From NCBI GenBank assembly GCA_018432565.1, contig JAHDSS010000125.1, positions 1 to 16,818 on the forward strand: a stretch of DNA of 16,818 nt. Reading direction: 5' to 3'. Source of the stretch: Kiritimatiellia bacterium. Lineage in GTDB: Bacteria; Verrucomicrobiota; Kiritimatiellia; CAIQIC01; Lenti-01. Below are positions 5,726 to 12,143 of this stretch, piece after piece (within the stretch, counting starts at the first letter, position 1; each line of letters opens with the position of its first letter). The notes under the pieces are model-generated. The model made no database searches, was not told where the DNA came from, and saw only the letters and a program-made list of their open reading frames with translations. The position numbers and the translations under genes are program-made.

Positions 5726-7299
5726 TGGACTCGCTCGCCCTCCATTTGCCGGCCCTGCTGGTCGCCATTCCCCTCTTCACCGCCTTTCTCATCCCCCTCG
5801 CCGGGCGCGCCGGCGACACCGCCCGCTCCGCCCTCGTGCTCCTCGGAGCGGCCCTGACCTCCCTCGCCGGCCTCGCCCTCGCCGCCCGCGTCTTCGCCCG
5901 CGGAACCGTCCTCTATGTCTTCGGCGCCGCCGCCCCCCATGCCGCCATTCCCATGGACTCCGGCGGCATCCCCATCCGCATCATCTTCCAGGTGGATGCG
6001 CTCGGCGCCCTGATGGTCGTCATCGCCTCGCTTTCCTCCCTGGCCATCGCCCTGTATTCCCTCGCCGCCGAGTCCCGCCAGTCCGGCAAGGACGGCTTCT
6101 ATTCGATGCTCTTCCTGCTGGTCACCGGCGTCCTCGGCATGGTCTCCACCGGCGACCTCTTCAACTTCTTCGTCTTCCTCGAAATCTCCTCGCTGGCCGG
6201 CGCCGCCCTCGTCGCCTACCGGATTGACAAGGGCGAAGCCGTCGAAGGCGGCCTCAAGTACGCCCTCCTCAGCACCGTGGGCGCCCTCAGCGTCCTGATG
6301 GCCATCGGCATCCTCTTCGCCCAGTACAACGCGCTGAACATCGCCACCGTCGCCTCCCGGCTCCGGTTCGGCTCCCTCGACATGATCGCCCTGGTCCTGC
6401 TGGCGGTGCCGCTGGCCATGAAGTGCGGCGCCGTGCCCATGCATTTCTGGACGCCCGACACCTATACCACCGCCCCGTCTTCCATCACCGCCCTGCTCGT
6501 CGTTTCCAGCCAGGCCAGCCTCTACGGCCTCTTCCGGATCCTCTTCACGCTCTACGGCGATCTGCTGCGCTTTAACTGGGCCGTCTTCGGCTGGTTCCTC
6601 GTCATCCTCGGCGCCCTCTCCGCCTTCGTCGGCGTCACCATGGCCATCCCCCAGAAGGACGTCAAGCGCCTCATGGCCTATCACGCCGTCTCGCAGACCG
6701 GCTACATGCTGCTCGGCGTCGGCGTCGGCCTCGCCGTCTTCGCCGATGCCGGGGCGCTGGCCGCCTACGGCAAGACCGCCATGGCCGGCGGCCTCTTCCA
6801 CATCATCAACCACGCCATGTACAAGGGCCTCCTCTTCCTGACCGCCGGCGCCGTGTTCTACCGCACCGGCACCCGCAACCTCAACCGGCTCGGCGGCCTC
6901 GGCCATGCCATGCCCTGGACCATGGTCTTCTTCATGATCGGCGCGCTCGCCATCGCCGGCATCCCCCCCTTCAACGGCTTCGCCTCCAAGCTGCTCATCT
7001 ACGAATCCGTCTTCCGCTTCTCCCCCTTCCTCGCCATCCTCGCCATGGTCGTCAGCATCCTCACCCTGGCCTCCTTCGTGAAGGTCTTCCACTCCATGTT
7101 CATGGGCCCGCCCCGTGCCGAGTTCGCCGGCGTCCGCGAAGTCCCCGCCCCCATGATCGCCGGCATGGCCATCCTCGCCGCCTTCGTCATCCTCGCCGGC
7201 CTCGTCCCGCAGGTGTTCGTGGACCGCATGATCGCCCCCGCCGTCAACGCCCTGGTGGACCGCGCCGGCTACATCGCCGCCATTCTCGGAGGACATTGA
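5722..7299 (+). CDS. mbhH: Membrane-bound hydrogenase antiporter-like subunit MbhH (MnhD/NuoN-like)
   Basis: This 525-aa polytopic protein of the Proton_antipo_M family has about 14 transmembrane helices and is the core cation/proton channel of the Mbh membrane arm. Key residues of NuoL/M/N proteins are visible. Glu154 lies in the TM5 block NFFVFLEISSLAG. Lys234 lies in TM7 (VPLAMKCGAVPMHFWTPD), with His241 just after. The discontinuous-helix segment GGLFHIINHAMYKGLLF has His360, His364 and Lys368. A PPFNGFASK block follows in the C-terminal part. All expected charged residues appear present, so the pump should be functional. It overlaps mbhG by 4 nt and is followed after one base by mbhI. 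The reverse strand is also open for most of the gene because of codon bias and is not coding. Confidence 0.92.
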   Translation: MMDSLALHLPALLVAIPLFTAFLIPLAGRAGDTARSALVLLGAALTSLAGLALAARVFARGTVLYVFGAAAPHAAIPMDSGGIPIRIIFQVDALGALMVVIASLSSLAIALYSLAAESRQSGKDGFYSMLFLLVTGVLGMVSTGDLFNFFVFLEISSLAGAALVAYRIDKGEAVEGGLKYALLSTVGALSVLMAIGILFAQYNALNIATVASRLRFGSLDMIALVLLAVPLAMKCGAVPMHFWTPDTYTTAPSSITALLVVSSQASLYGLFRILFTLYGDLLRFNWAVFGWFLVILGALSAFVGVTMAIPQKDVKRLMAYHAVSQTGYMLLGVGVGLAVFADAGALAAYGKTAMAGGLFHIINHAMYKGLLFLTAGAVFYRTGTRNLNRLGGLGHAMPWTMVFFMIGALAIAGIPPFNGFASKLLIYESVFRFSPFLAILAMVVSILTLASFVKVFHSMFMGPPRAEFAGVREVPAPMIAGMAILAAFVILAGLVPQVFVDRMIAPAVNALVDRAGYIAAILGGH

Positions 7300-7300
7300 G

Positions 7301-7642
7301 ATGGATATCCCCTGGACCCTGCAAACCGGCGCCGGCGCCTGGAATCCCCTCCTCTGGCTCGTCGGCTTCGCCGTCGCGTTCGGCGTCGCCTGGCTTGTCC
7401 GCTCCCGCGGTCGCCCCGATAATCGCAGCGGCGACGCCCTCAAGCCCTTTATCTCCGGCAACGAAGAACCCGAAAACGCCGGCGGCCACATCCCCGCCTC
7501 CAACCTCTACTGGGGCTTCACCGAGGCCATGAAGACCTACTACAGCCGGCTCGTCCCCTTTCACACCGGCATCCCCTCCGACTACGTCGCCTGGCTCCTC
7601 GGCGTCATGGCCCTCATGCTCGTCATCGCCCTCACGGTCTAA
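7301..7642 (+). CDS. mbhI: Membrane-bound hydrogenase subunit MbhI
   Basis: This 113-aa protein has an N-terminal helix (WNPLLWLVGFAVAFGVAWLVR), a polar linker with the conserved FISGNEEPE, and a C-terminal block TEAMKTYYSRLVPFHTGIPSDYVAWLLG leading into a last helix. This pattern is that of MbhI, which links the antiporter-like arm to the hydrogenase arm via a lateral/amphipathic helix. GGAGG at 7288-7292 gives an 8-nt spaced Shine-Dalgarno for the ATG at 7301. It is the last gene of the ion-translocating module, and a 127-nt repeat-filled spacer follows, the first real gap in the operon. Confidence 0.85.
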   Translation: MDIPWTLQTGAGAWNPLLWLVGFAVAFGVAWLVRSRGRPDNRSGDALKPFISGNEEPENAGGHIPASNLYWGFTEAMKTYYSRLVPFHTGIPSDYVAWLLGVMALMLVIALTV

Positions 7643-7769
7643 GGAGTCAGGATTCAGAAGTCAGAATGAAATCCGGTCACTTATCTCTGCGTTCTCTGCG
7701 GCAAACCTGGCTGTTCAGTCTTCCCTTGGATATTGGTTATTGGACATTGAATATTGAGATTTGAATAAA
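7643..7769. repeat. Repeat-filled spacer between the antiporter and hydrogenase modules
   Basis: No gene lies here. The spacer contains three repeat-like pieces: GTCAGGATTCAGAAGTCAGA (from 7647; internally a GTCAG/GATTCAG-type duplication), a tandem CTCTGCG pair (7686-7701) and the AT-rich 32-base repeat (7726-7757). It looks like accreted dispersed repeats, not a designed leader. The AT-rich part could supply an internal promoter for mbhJ-N, but I see no strong -35/-10 pair. Confidence 0.5.
7726..7757 (+). repeat. AT-rich 32-base dispersed repeat, copy 2
   Basis: It reads TTGGATATTGGTTATTGG, then ACATTGAATATTGA, aligning gap-free to the copies at 259-290 and 9252-9283. It ends 12 nt before the mbhJ ATG, so any ribosome-binding function for mbhJ must come from this repeat or its edge (a weak GAG at 7756-7758). 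Confidence 0.6.
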
Positions 7770-8204
7770 ATGAAACTCTCCCAAACCCTCGGCAAATCCC
7801 TCTGGGCCTTTCTGTTCAATTCGGGCTCGTGCAACGGCTGCGAAATCGAATCCGTGGCCTGTGTCACCCCCCGCTACGACCTCGAGCGATTCGGCATCAA
7901 GGTCGTCGGCTCCCCGCGTCACGCCGATCTCCTGCTGATCAGCGGTCCCGTCACCCGTAAGATGGCCCCCCGCCTCCGCCGCGTGTACGACCAGATGCCC
8001 GACCCCAAACTGGTTGTCTGCATCGGCGCCTGCGGCACCACCGGCGGCGCTTTCTACGATTCCTATACCCTCGTCGGCCCCGTGGACCAGGTCATCCCCG
8101 TGGATATGTACGTTCCCGGATGCCCCCCCCGGCCCGAAGCCATCATTGACGGCGTCGTCAAGGCCCTCGCCCGTCTCGAAGCCAAGGAGAATGCCGCGTC
8201 ATGA
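7770..8204 (+). CDS. mbhJ: Membrane-bound [NiFe] hydrogenase small subunit MbhJ
   Basis: The product is 144 aa and belongs to the NuoB/PSST-like hydrogenase small-subunit family, which carries the [4Fe-4S] cluster nearest the NiFe centre. The four expected ligands are present: Cys21 and Cys24 in SGSCNGCEIE, Cys88 in IGACGTTGG and Cys118 in VPGCPPRPE. The short length and absence of extra cluster domains match group 4 energy-converting hydrogenases. The ATG at 7770 is preferred; a TTG at 7761 is in frame but adds only three residues. The stop overlaps the mbhK start (ATGA, 8201-8204). Together with MbhL it forms the catalytic dimer that reduces protons with electrons from ferredoxin via MbhN. 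Confidence 0.93.
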   Translation: MKLSQTLGKSLWAFLFNSGSCNGCEIESVACVTPRYDLERFGIKVVGSPRHADLLLISGPVTRKMAPRLRRVYDQMPDPKLVVCIGACGTTGGAFYDSYTLVGPVDQVIPVDMYVPGCPPRPEAIIDGVVKALARLEAKENAAS

Positions 8205-8815
8205 ATCTGCTGACTCCCCAGGAAATCGCTGAAGCTATCCAGGCCGCCGCCGGCGCCGGCTTCCTCGAAGCCCGCACCACCGAATGGGCCGAAGGCCTCA
8301 AGGGCCGCAAAAGCCACCAGGTCTGGGTTCGCCTGAACCGCGATGCCCTCATCCCCGCCCTGAAGCGCCTCGTGGATATCCAGTACCCCCATGTGTCCGT
8401 CATCGCCTCCGCCGATATCGGCCCCGCCGTCGAACTCATGTACCACTTCTATGTGTACTGGGGCATCCCCGGCGAGGAAATCCTCGTCACCTTCACCATC
8501 CCCCTCGACAAAGCCGATCTGCGCGTGCCCTCCATCTGCGGCATCATCCCCGGCGCCCTCACCAGCGAACGCGAAAAACAGGAGATGGTCGGCATCGAAG
8601 TCGTGGACATCCCCGACGGCCGACGCCTCTTCCTGCCCGAAGACTTCCCCGAAGGCGTCTATCCCTGGCGCAAGGACGAAACCGGCATCCCCGCCGACAT
8701 GATCAAGGACCTCTGGGCCACCGGCCGCGACTCCTGCCAGTTCAAAGACTTCCCCCCTCCCCCCGAAAAACCCGCCGCCGCCGCGCCTGCGGCTCCCGCC
8801 ACGCCCGCCCAGTAA
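8201..8815 (+). CDS. mbhK: Membrane-bound hydrogenase subunit MbhK (NuoC-like, 30-kDa family)
   Basis: This 204-aa soluble protein is homologous to the complex I 30-kDa subunit (NuoC). The family signature E-R-E-x(2)-(D/E)-M-x-G-I is visible as SEREKQEMVGIEVVDIPDGRRLFLPEDFP-type sequence (about residues 123-151), followed by YPWRKDE. It supports assembly of the small and large subunits at the peripheral arm. The C-terminus ends in a low-complexity Pro/Ala tail (PPPPEKPAAAAPAAPATPAQ), probably disordered. It overlaps mbhJ by 4 nt. In the canonical order mbhL should follow directly; here a 477-nt insertion separates them, beginning four bases after the stop. Confidence 0.88.
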   Translation: MNLLTPQEIAEAIQAAAGAGFLEARTTEWAEGLKGRKSHQVWVRLNRDALIPALKRLVDIQYPHVSVIASADIGPAVELMYHFYVYWGIPGEEILVTFTIPLDKADLRVPSICGIIPGALTSEREKQEMVGIEVVDIPDGRRLFLPEDFPEGVYPWRKDETGIPADMIKDLWATGRDSCQFKDFPPPPEKPAAAAPAAPATPAQ

Positions 8816-8819
8816 GAGT

Positions 8820-8851
8820 TCAATATTCAATATTCAACAAGAAATATTCAA
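8820..8851 (-). repeat. AT-rich 32-base repeat, copy 3 (left arm)
   Basis: On the minus strand this reads TTGAATATTTCTTGTTGA, then ATATTGAATATTGA. It differs from the right arm (9252-9283) at one position of 32 and from copies 1 and 2 at several. It forms the left arm of the inverted repeat. Confidence 0.75.
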
Positions 8852-8860
8852 TAATCAACA

Positions 8861-9238
8861 ATGGCTGCCGAACGCGCATTTGACTTGGAAGAACGACTGA
8901 TCAACTACTCGGTCCGGATCATTCGTCTTTCCGAGGCTTTGCCGGACACCAAAGCCGGCCGCCATGTGGCGTCTCAAATTCTCCGCAGCGGCACGTCGCC
9001 CGCCCCCAACTATGGCGAGGCCCAGAGTGCGGAATCCAAGGCCGACTTCGTTCATAAGGTCAAAATCGCACTGAAGGAGCTGAAAGAGACCCGCATCTGG
9101 CTCAAGGTGATCTCCAAGGCCAAAATGGTCAAATCTGTCACCGCCCTCGATTCCCTCCTTCAGGAAACCGAAGAACTCATCGCCATCCTTTTCACCTCCG
9201 CACAAACCGCCCGCCGCCGCAACCCGGATTCAAACTGA
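8861..9238 (+). CDS. Four-helix-bundle protein (23S rRNA intervening-sequence protein family)
   Basis: This 125-aa protein of the S23/IVP-like four-helix-bundle family (TIGR02436 type) matches along its full length. It has FDLEERLINYSVRIIRLSEA (residues 7-26), the hallmark GRHVASQILRSGTSPAPNYGE (about 33-53, with S-x-P-A-x-N-Y-x-E), then the DFVHKVKIALKELKETRIWL helix block (about 62-81) and a last helix LDSLLQETEELIAILF. Relatives occur as ORFs inside 23S rRNA intervening sequences and as the Avd accessory protein of diversity-generating retroelements; most are basic and thought to bind nucleic acid, with no settled function. It is on the same strand as the hydrogenase genes and sits between mbhK and mbhL, inside a long inverted repeat. 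It has no role in known hydrogenases, so I infer an inserted passenger. The ATG at 8861 lacks a Shine-Dalgarno sequence. Confidence 0.9.
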   Translation: MAAERAFDLEERLINYSVRIIRLSEALPDTKAGRHVASQILRSGTSPAPNYGEAQSAESKADFVHKVKIALKELKETRIWLKVISKAKMVKSVTALDSLLQETEELIAILFTSAQTARRRNPDSN

Positions 9239-9251
9239 CCTTCCTTGAACG

Positions 9252-9283
9252 TTGAATATTTCTTGTTGAATATTGATTATTGA
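9252..9283 (+). repeat. AT-rich 32-base repeat, copy 4 (right arm)
   Basis: It reads TTGAATATTTCTTGTTGA, then ATATTGATTATTGA. It is the mirror of 8820-8851 with one mismatch (9277). It ends 9 nt before the mbhL ATG, so mbhL is translated from a site supplied by, or next to, the repeat (a weak CGAG at 9286-9289). Confidence 0.75.
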
Positions 9284-9292
9284 ATCGAGCTT

Positions 9293-10543
9293 ATGAAAAC
9301 CATCGAAGTCAAAAAGCCCTCCGGCTACACCACCCAGATCGGCCCGGCGCACCCCGCGCTGAAGGAACCCGTCATGTTCACCCTCGATATCGAGGGCGAA
9401 CGGATCCAAAAGGCGGATTTCGCTCCCGGCATGTCTCACCGCGGCATCGAATGGATGGGCATGCGCCGCAACTGCATCCAGGTCATGTACCTCGCCGAGC
9501 GCATCTGCGGCATCTGCGGCATCACCCACTCCATTTCCTTCGTCCGCGCCGTCGAGCAGATCGCCCAGATCCAGGTGCCCAACCGCGCCCACTACATCCG
9601 CTCCGTCGTCGGCGAACTCGAACGCATCCACTCCCACCTCCTGTGGGCCGGCGTCGCCGCCCATGAACTCGGCTTCGATTCCGCTTTCTACATGGCCTGG
9701 CGCGTCCGCGAAAACGTCATGGACCTCCTCGAATACCTCACCGGCAACCGCGTCCACTACGCCATGATCCAGATCGGCGGCGTCCGTCGCGACATTGTCC
9801 CCGATCAGTTCCCCCGCATCGAGGAATCCATGAAGTTCTTCGAGGAGGCCTACGGCAAGCTCGCCGCCGTCTTCCTCGATGACACCACCGTCCAGATGCG
9901 CTGCCGCGACTGCGGCGTGCTCACCTATGACCAGGCCCGCGAACTCTGTCCCGTCGGTCCCACCGCCCGCGCCTCCGGCATCAAAAAGGATGTCCGCGTG
10001 GACCACCCCTACGCCGCTTACGCCGATCTCGACATCGACTACATCACCCCCGACCTGCTCACCGGGGAAGTCCGCGGCGACGTCTATGACCGCATCGTCA
10101 CCCGCCTCCTCGAGGTCAGGCAGTCCATCGACATTGTCCGCCAGCTTCTGGCCCGAATGCCCGACGGCCCCCTGCTCGCCATCCCCAAGCCCGCCGTCCT
10201 CCTCGCCAAGCTCAAGGGCGCCGCCGGGGAAGCCGTCGGCCGCCACGAAGCCCCCCGCGGCGAAGTCATGCACTACGTCCGCCTCGAAGCCGGCAGGGAT
10301 GAGCCCGTCGCCTGGAAGGTCAAAGCCTCCTCTTACTCCAACTACATGGCCTGGATTCCCATGATGGAAGGCGAACAGATCGCCGACATCCCCATCATCG
10401 CCGCCTCCATCGATCCGTGCATCTCCTGCACCGACCGCGTCGCTCTCCTCAAGGACGGCGACCGCCGCATCCTGACCAAGGACGACCTCCACCGCCTGTC
10501 CGTCGAGAAAACCCGCCGCATCCAGGCCTCCCTGGCCCGATAG
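9293..10543 (+). CDS. mbhL: Membrane-bound [NiFe] hydrogenase large (catalytic) subunit MbhL
   Basis: This 416-aa catalytic subunit contains the NiFe(CN)2CO site. Both ligand pairs are intact: Cys72 and Cys75 in AERICGICGITHS, and Cys376 and Cys379 in DPCISCTDR. That supports a true hydrogenase and argues against a complex I NuoD homologue or an MBX/MBS-type sulfur reductase, in which the sites are altered. Other family blocks include GPAHPALKEPV near the N-terminus, MSHRGIEWM (47-55) and GELERIHSHLLW. A 34-residue tail follows Arg382, aligning in position with the C-terminal peptide removed from E. coli HycE, so maturation by a HycI-type endopeptidase is likely. No such protease or hyp gene is in the window. 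It lies downstream of the four-helix-bundle insertion, which separates it from mbhK. Relationship to group 4d (ferredoxin-dependent, Mrp-linked) is inferred from the whole operon. Confidence 0.94.
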   Translation: MKTIEVKKPSGYTTQIGPAHPALKEPVMFTLDIEGERIQKADFAPGMSHRGIEWMGMRRNCIQVMYLAERICGICGITHSISFVRAVEQIAQIQVPNRAHYIRSVVGELERIHSHLLWAGVAAHELGFDSAFYMAWRVRENVMDLLEYLTGNRVHYAMIQIGGVRRDIVPDQFPRIEESMKFFEEAYGKLAAVFLDDTTVQMRCRDCGVLTYDQARELCPVGPTARASGIKKDVRVDHPYAAYADLDIDYITPDLLTGEVRGDVYDRIVTRLLEVRQSIDIVRQLLARMPDGPLLAIPKPAVLLAKLKGAAGEAVGRHEAPRGEVMHYVRLEAGRDEPVAWKVKASSYSNYMAWIPMMEGEQIADIPIIAASIDPCISCTDRVALLKDGDRRILTKDDLHRLSVEKTRRIQASLAR

Positions 10544-10552
10544 GATCCGCCC

Positions 10553-11560
10553 ATGAACATCACCCCCATTCTTCTGGCCATCGGCGGCGCCGCCGCCATG
10601 AGCGTCTTCGGCATCCTCGCCGGACTCTGGGTCGCCGGCCTCGACCGCGTCGTCGCCGCCCGCATGCAGGCGCGCATCGGCCCTCCCGTCCGCCAGCCGT
10701 TCATTGACATCGCCAAGCTCCTGACCAAGCAGAATATCGTCCCCGCCAACGCCATTCCGTGGCTGTTCAACGGCGCGCCCCTGGTCGCCCTTGCCGGCTC
10801 CATCACCCTCCTGCTCTACATCCCCCTGTCTTCCTTCGGATTCCTCCCCGTCCTCGGCGCCTACGGCGACCTCGTCCTCATCCTCTATCTCCTCGCCATC
10901 CCCGCCCTCGCCATGGTCGTCGGCGGCCTGTCCTCCGGCTCTCCCTACGCCACCATCGGCGCCCAGCGCGAAATGGTCACCATGATCGCCTATGAACTGC
11001 CCCTGGCCGCCACCATCATCGCCTTCGCCTGGAAACTCGTCCAAACCGGCTCCGCCGCCCCCTTCTCCCTGGCCACTCTCGCCGCCACGCCCATCTGGTC
11101 CCTGGTCGGCCCCCTCGGCGCCGTCGGCGTCTTCCTCCTGCTGGCCACCATGGTCCTCGTCGTCCCCGGCGAACTCGGCCGCATCCCCTTCGACGCCCCC
11201 GAGGCCGAAACCGAAATCGCCGGCGGTCTCATCGTCGAGTACTCCGGCCGCAACCTCGCCCTCTTCACCCTCTCCTTCGCCGTCAAAACCGTCGTCGTCG
11301 TCTCCCTGCTCGTCGCCCTCTTCTTCCCCTGGAACCTGTCCCGCTGGATCGCGTTTTCCTCCCCCCTGACGGCCAGCGCCGCGGATGCCGCCTTCTTCGT
11401 CGTCAAGGCCCTCCTCGTCCTGTTCTTCTCCGTCTCCCTCGTCCGGGTCTCCGTGGCCCGCTTCCGCATCAACCAGGTGGTTGACATTTACTGGAAAGCC
11501 CTGGGCTCCCTCGCCCTCCTGGGCCTTCTCCTCGTCATCGCCGACGCCCGCATCCATTAA
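10553..11560 (+). CDS. mbhM: Membrane-bound hydrogenase membrane anchor MbhM (NuoH-like)
   Basis: This 335-aa protein with about eight transmembrane helices is homologous to complex I NuoH and Ech/Hyc anchor subunits. It joins the catalytic arm to the ion-pumping arm. Signatures seen are LDRVVAARMQARIGPPV (residues 30-46), GAQREMVTMIAYELPL (136-151, the conserved AQRE...YE block) and IPFDAPEAETEIAGG (211-225), which is the NuoH loop lined with acidic residues. The ATG at 10553 has AGGA at 10542-10545, 7 nt upstream, and follows the mbhL stop by 9 nt. The order L-M-N is canonical. Confidence 0.92.
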   Translation: MNITPILLAIGGAAAMSVFGILAGLWVAGLDRVVAARMQARIGPPVRQPFIDIAKLLTKQNIVPANAIPWLFNGAPLVALAGSITLLLYIPLSSFGFLPVLGAYGDLVLILYLLAIPALAMVVGGLSSGSPYATIGAQREMVTMIAYELPLAATIIAFAWKLVQTGSAAPFSLATLAATPIWSLVGPLGAVGVFLLLATMVLVVPGELGRIPFDAPEAETEIAGGLIVEYSGRNLALFTLSFAVKTVVVVSLLVALFFPWNLSRWIAFSSPLTASAADAAFFVVKALLVLFFSVSLVRVSVARFRINQVVDIYWKALGSLALLGLLLVIADARIH

Positions 11561-11570
11561 AGGAGCCGAC

Positions 11571-11975
11571 ATGCCCTTCCCCATGGTCAACGAAGTCCTC
11601 GGACAGCTTCTCCGCAAACCCAACACCAACCCCTTCCCCGCCGCCCACCTGCCCCCCACCGTCACCGGCCTGCTCGAAAAAGTCGGCAAAGGCAAAGCCC
11701 GGCTGAATCCCACCGTCCCCGTCCCCGACAAACTGCGCGGCAAGATGACCTACAACCGCGAAACCTGCATCGGCTGCAACCTCTGCATCAAAGTCTGCCC
11801 CGCCCACGCCATCGACTTCATCGAAGAAACCAAAAAGATCCGGATCTTCGTCTCCCAGTGCATCCAGTGCGGGCAGTGCACCGAAATCTGCCCCAAGCAG
11901 TGCCTCGCCCTCTCCGGCGAATTTCTCAACGCCTCCCACGACCGCTACGCCCCCGAACTCGTCGTCGAAGACTGA
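11571..11975 (+). CDS. mbhN: Membrane-bound hydrogenase 2x[4Fe-4S] ferredoxin-like subunit MbhN
   Basis: This 134-aa protein of the NuoI-like family carries two [4Fe-4S] clusters: CIGCNLCIKVCP (Cys66, 69, 72, 76) and CIQCGQCTEICP (Cys97, 100, 103, 107). It is the docking and entry point for electrons from reduced ferredoxin, passing them through MbhJ to MbhL. The N-terminal ~55 residues are polar and Pro-rich (NPFPAAHLPPTVTGL...), as in MbhN, and probably contact the membrane arm. AGGAG at 11561-11565 is 5 nt ahead of the ATG. It is the last gene of the operon; a hairpin lies 43 nt downstream of the stop. Confidence 0.92.
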   Translation: MPFPMVNEVLGQLLRKPNTNPFPAAHLPPTVTGLLEKVGKGKARLNPTVPVPDKLRGKMTYNRETCIGCNLCIKVCPAHAIDFIEETKKIRIFVSQCIQCGQCTEICPKQCLALSGEFLNASHDRYAPELVVED

Positions 11976-11977
11976 CG

Positions 11978-12137
11978 CCTCGACTCCGCTCGACCCCGCG
12001 AGTTTGCCCTCTTGGGCCCCCACGGGCTTGTCCCGTGGGTGAACCAGTTCCGTAAGCCCCCGCTCGACTCCCATCGACTCCGCTCGCCCCCCCCTCAAAG
12101 CTCTCGCCCGTCGTCGCCGAAGTCGCCTGCGGTCGTC
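11978..12137. repeat. ~10-bp periodic TCG(A/C)C array, left copy
   Basis: After the mbhN stop, TCG trinucleotides in CTCGACTC/ATCGACTC/AGTCGCC contexts recur at 11980, 11990, then 12064, 12074, 12084, 12104, 12114, 12123 and 12133, that is about every 10 bases, with one slot missing near 12094. A hairpin (12018-12044) is embedded in the middle. The array ends at the 3' end of the minus-strand four-helix-suffix gene (stop at 12144). No ORF of interest was recognised in it. Confidence 0.5.
12018..12044 (+). repeat. Hairpin direct repeat, left copy; possible terminator for the hydrogenase operon
   Basis: A perfect 8-bp stem, CCCACGGG (12019-12026) with CCCGTGGG (12032-12039), closes a CTTGT loop 43 nt after the mbhN stop. 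There is no T-run on either side, so it is not a classic Rho-independent terminator. The 27-base unit recurs at 15934-15960 with 24 identical positions, so it is a dispersed or island-flanking repeat that may also slow transcription. Confidence 0.5.
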
Positions 12138-12143
12138 TCGGTT

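Larger units (their letters stand above)
8819..9284 (+). mobile_element. Inverted-repeat-bounded element carrying a four-helix-bundle ORF
   Basis: The stretch between mbhK and mbhL is bounded by inverted repeats: 8819-8851 pairs with 9252-9284 with 32 of 33 positions complementary, including an uninterrupted 25-bp core (8827-8851 with 9252-9276). The only cargo is the four-helix-bundle gene at 8861-9238. The boundaries sit 4 nt after the mbhK stop and 8 nt before the mbhL ATG. In RNA the repeats would form one long stem closing a ~400-nt loop. No target-site duplication or transposase is evident, so mobility is inferred from the architecture only. Confidence 0.5.

Noticed and set aside
5671..7503. 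A 610-codon open frame on the minus strand opposite mbhH
   Set aside because: Its translation is Gly/Glu/Asp/His-rich low complexity (HGEDGEEGGEAEDG type), as expected for the antisense of a C-biased membrane-protein gene. The plus strand encodes a clear MbhH.
8861..9238. Avd protein of a diversity-generating retroelement
   Set aside because: No reverse transcriptase, template repeat or variable repeat is present near the gene; only the general four-helix family relation remains.
9230..11743. An 837-codon open frame on the minus strand opposite mbhL, mbhM and part of mbhN
   Set aside because: It has the same antisense codon-bias artefact, spans several well-supported plus-strand genes, and shows no recognisable domain.
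3249..11975. Plain Mrp antiporter plus complex I fragments, or an MBX/MBS sulfur-reducing complex
   Set aside because: Both CxxC pairs of the NiFe site are intact in the large subunit and the full mbhA-N order is kept, which fits a hydrogenase best.
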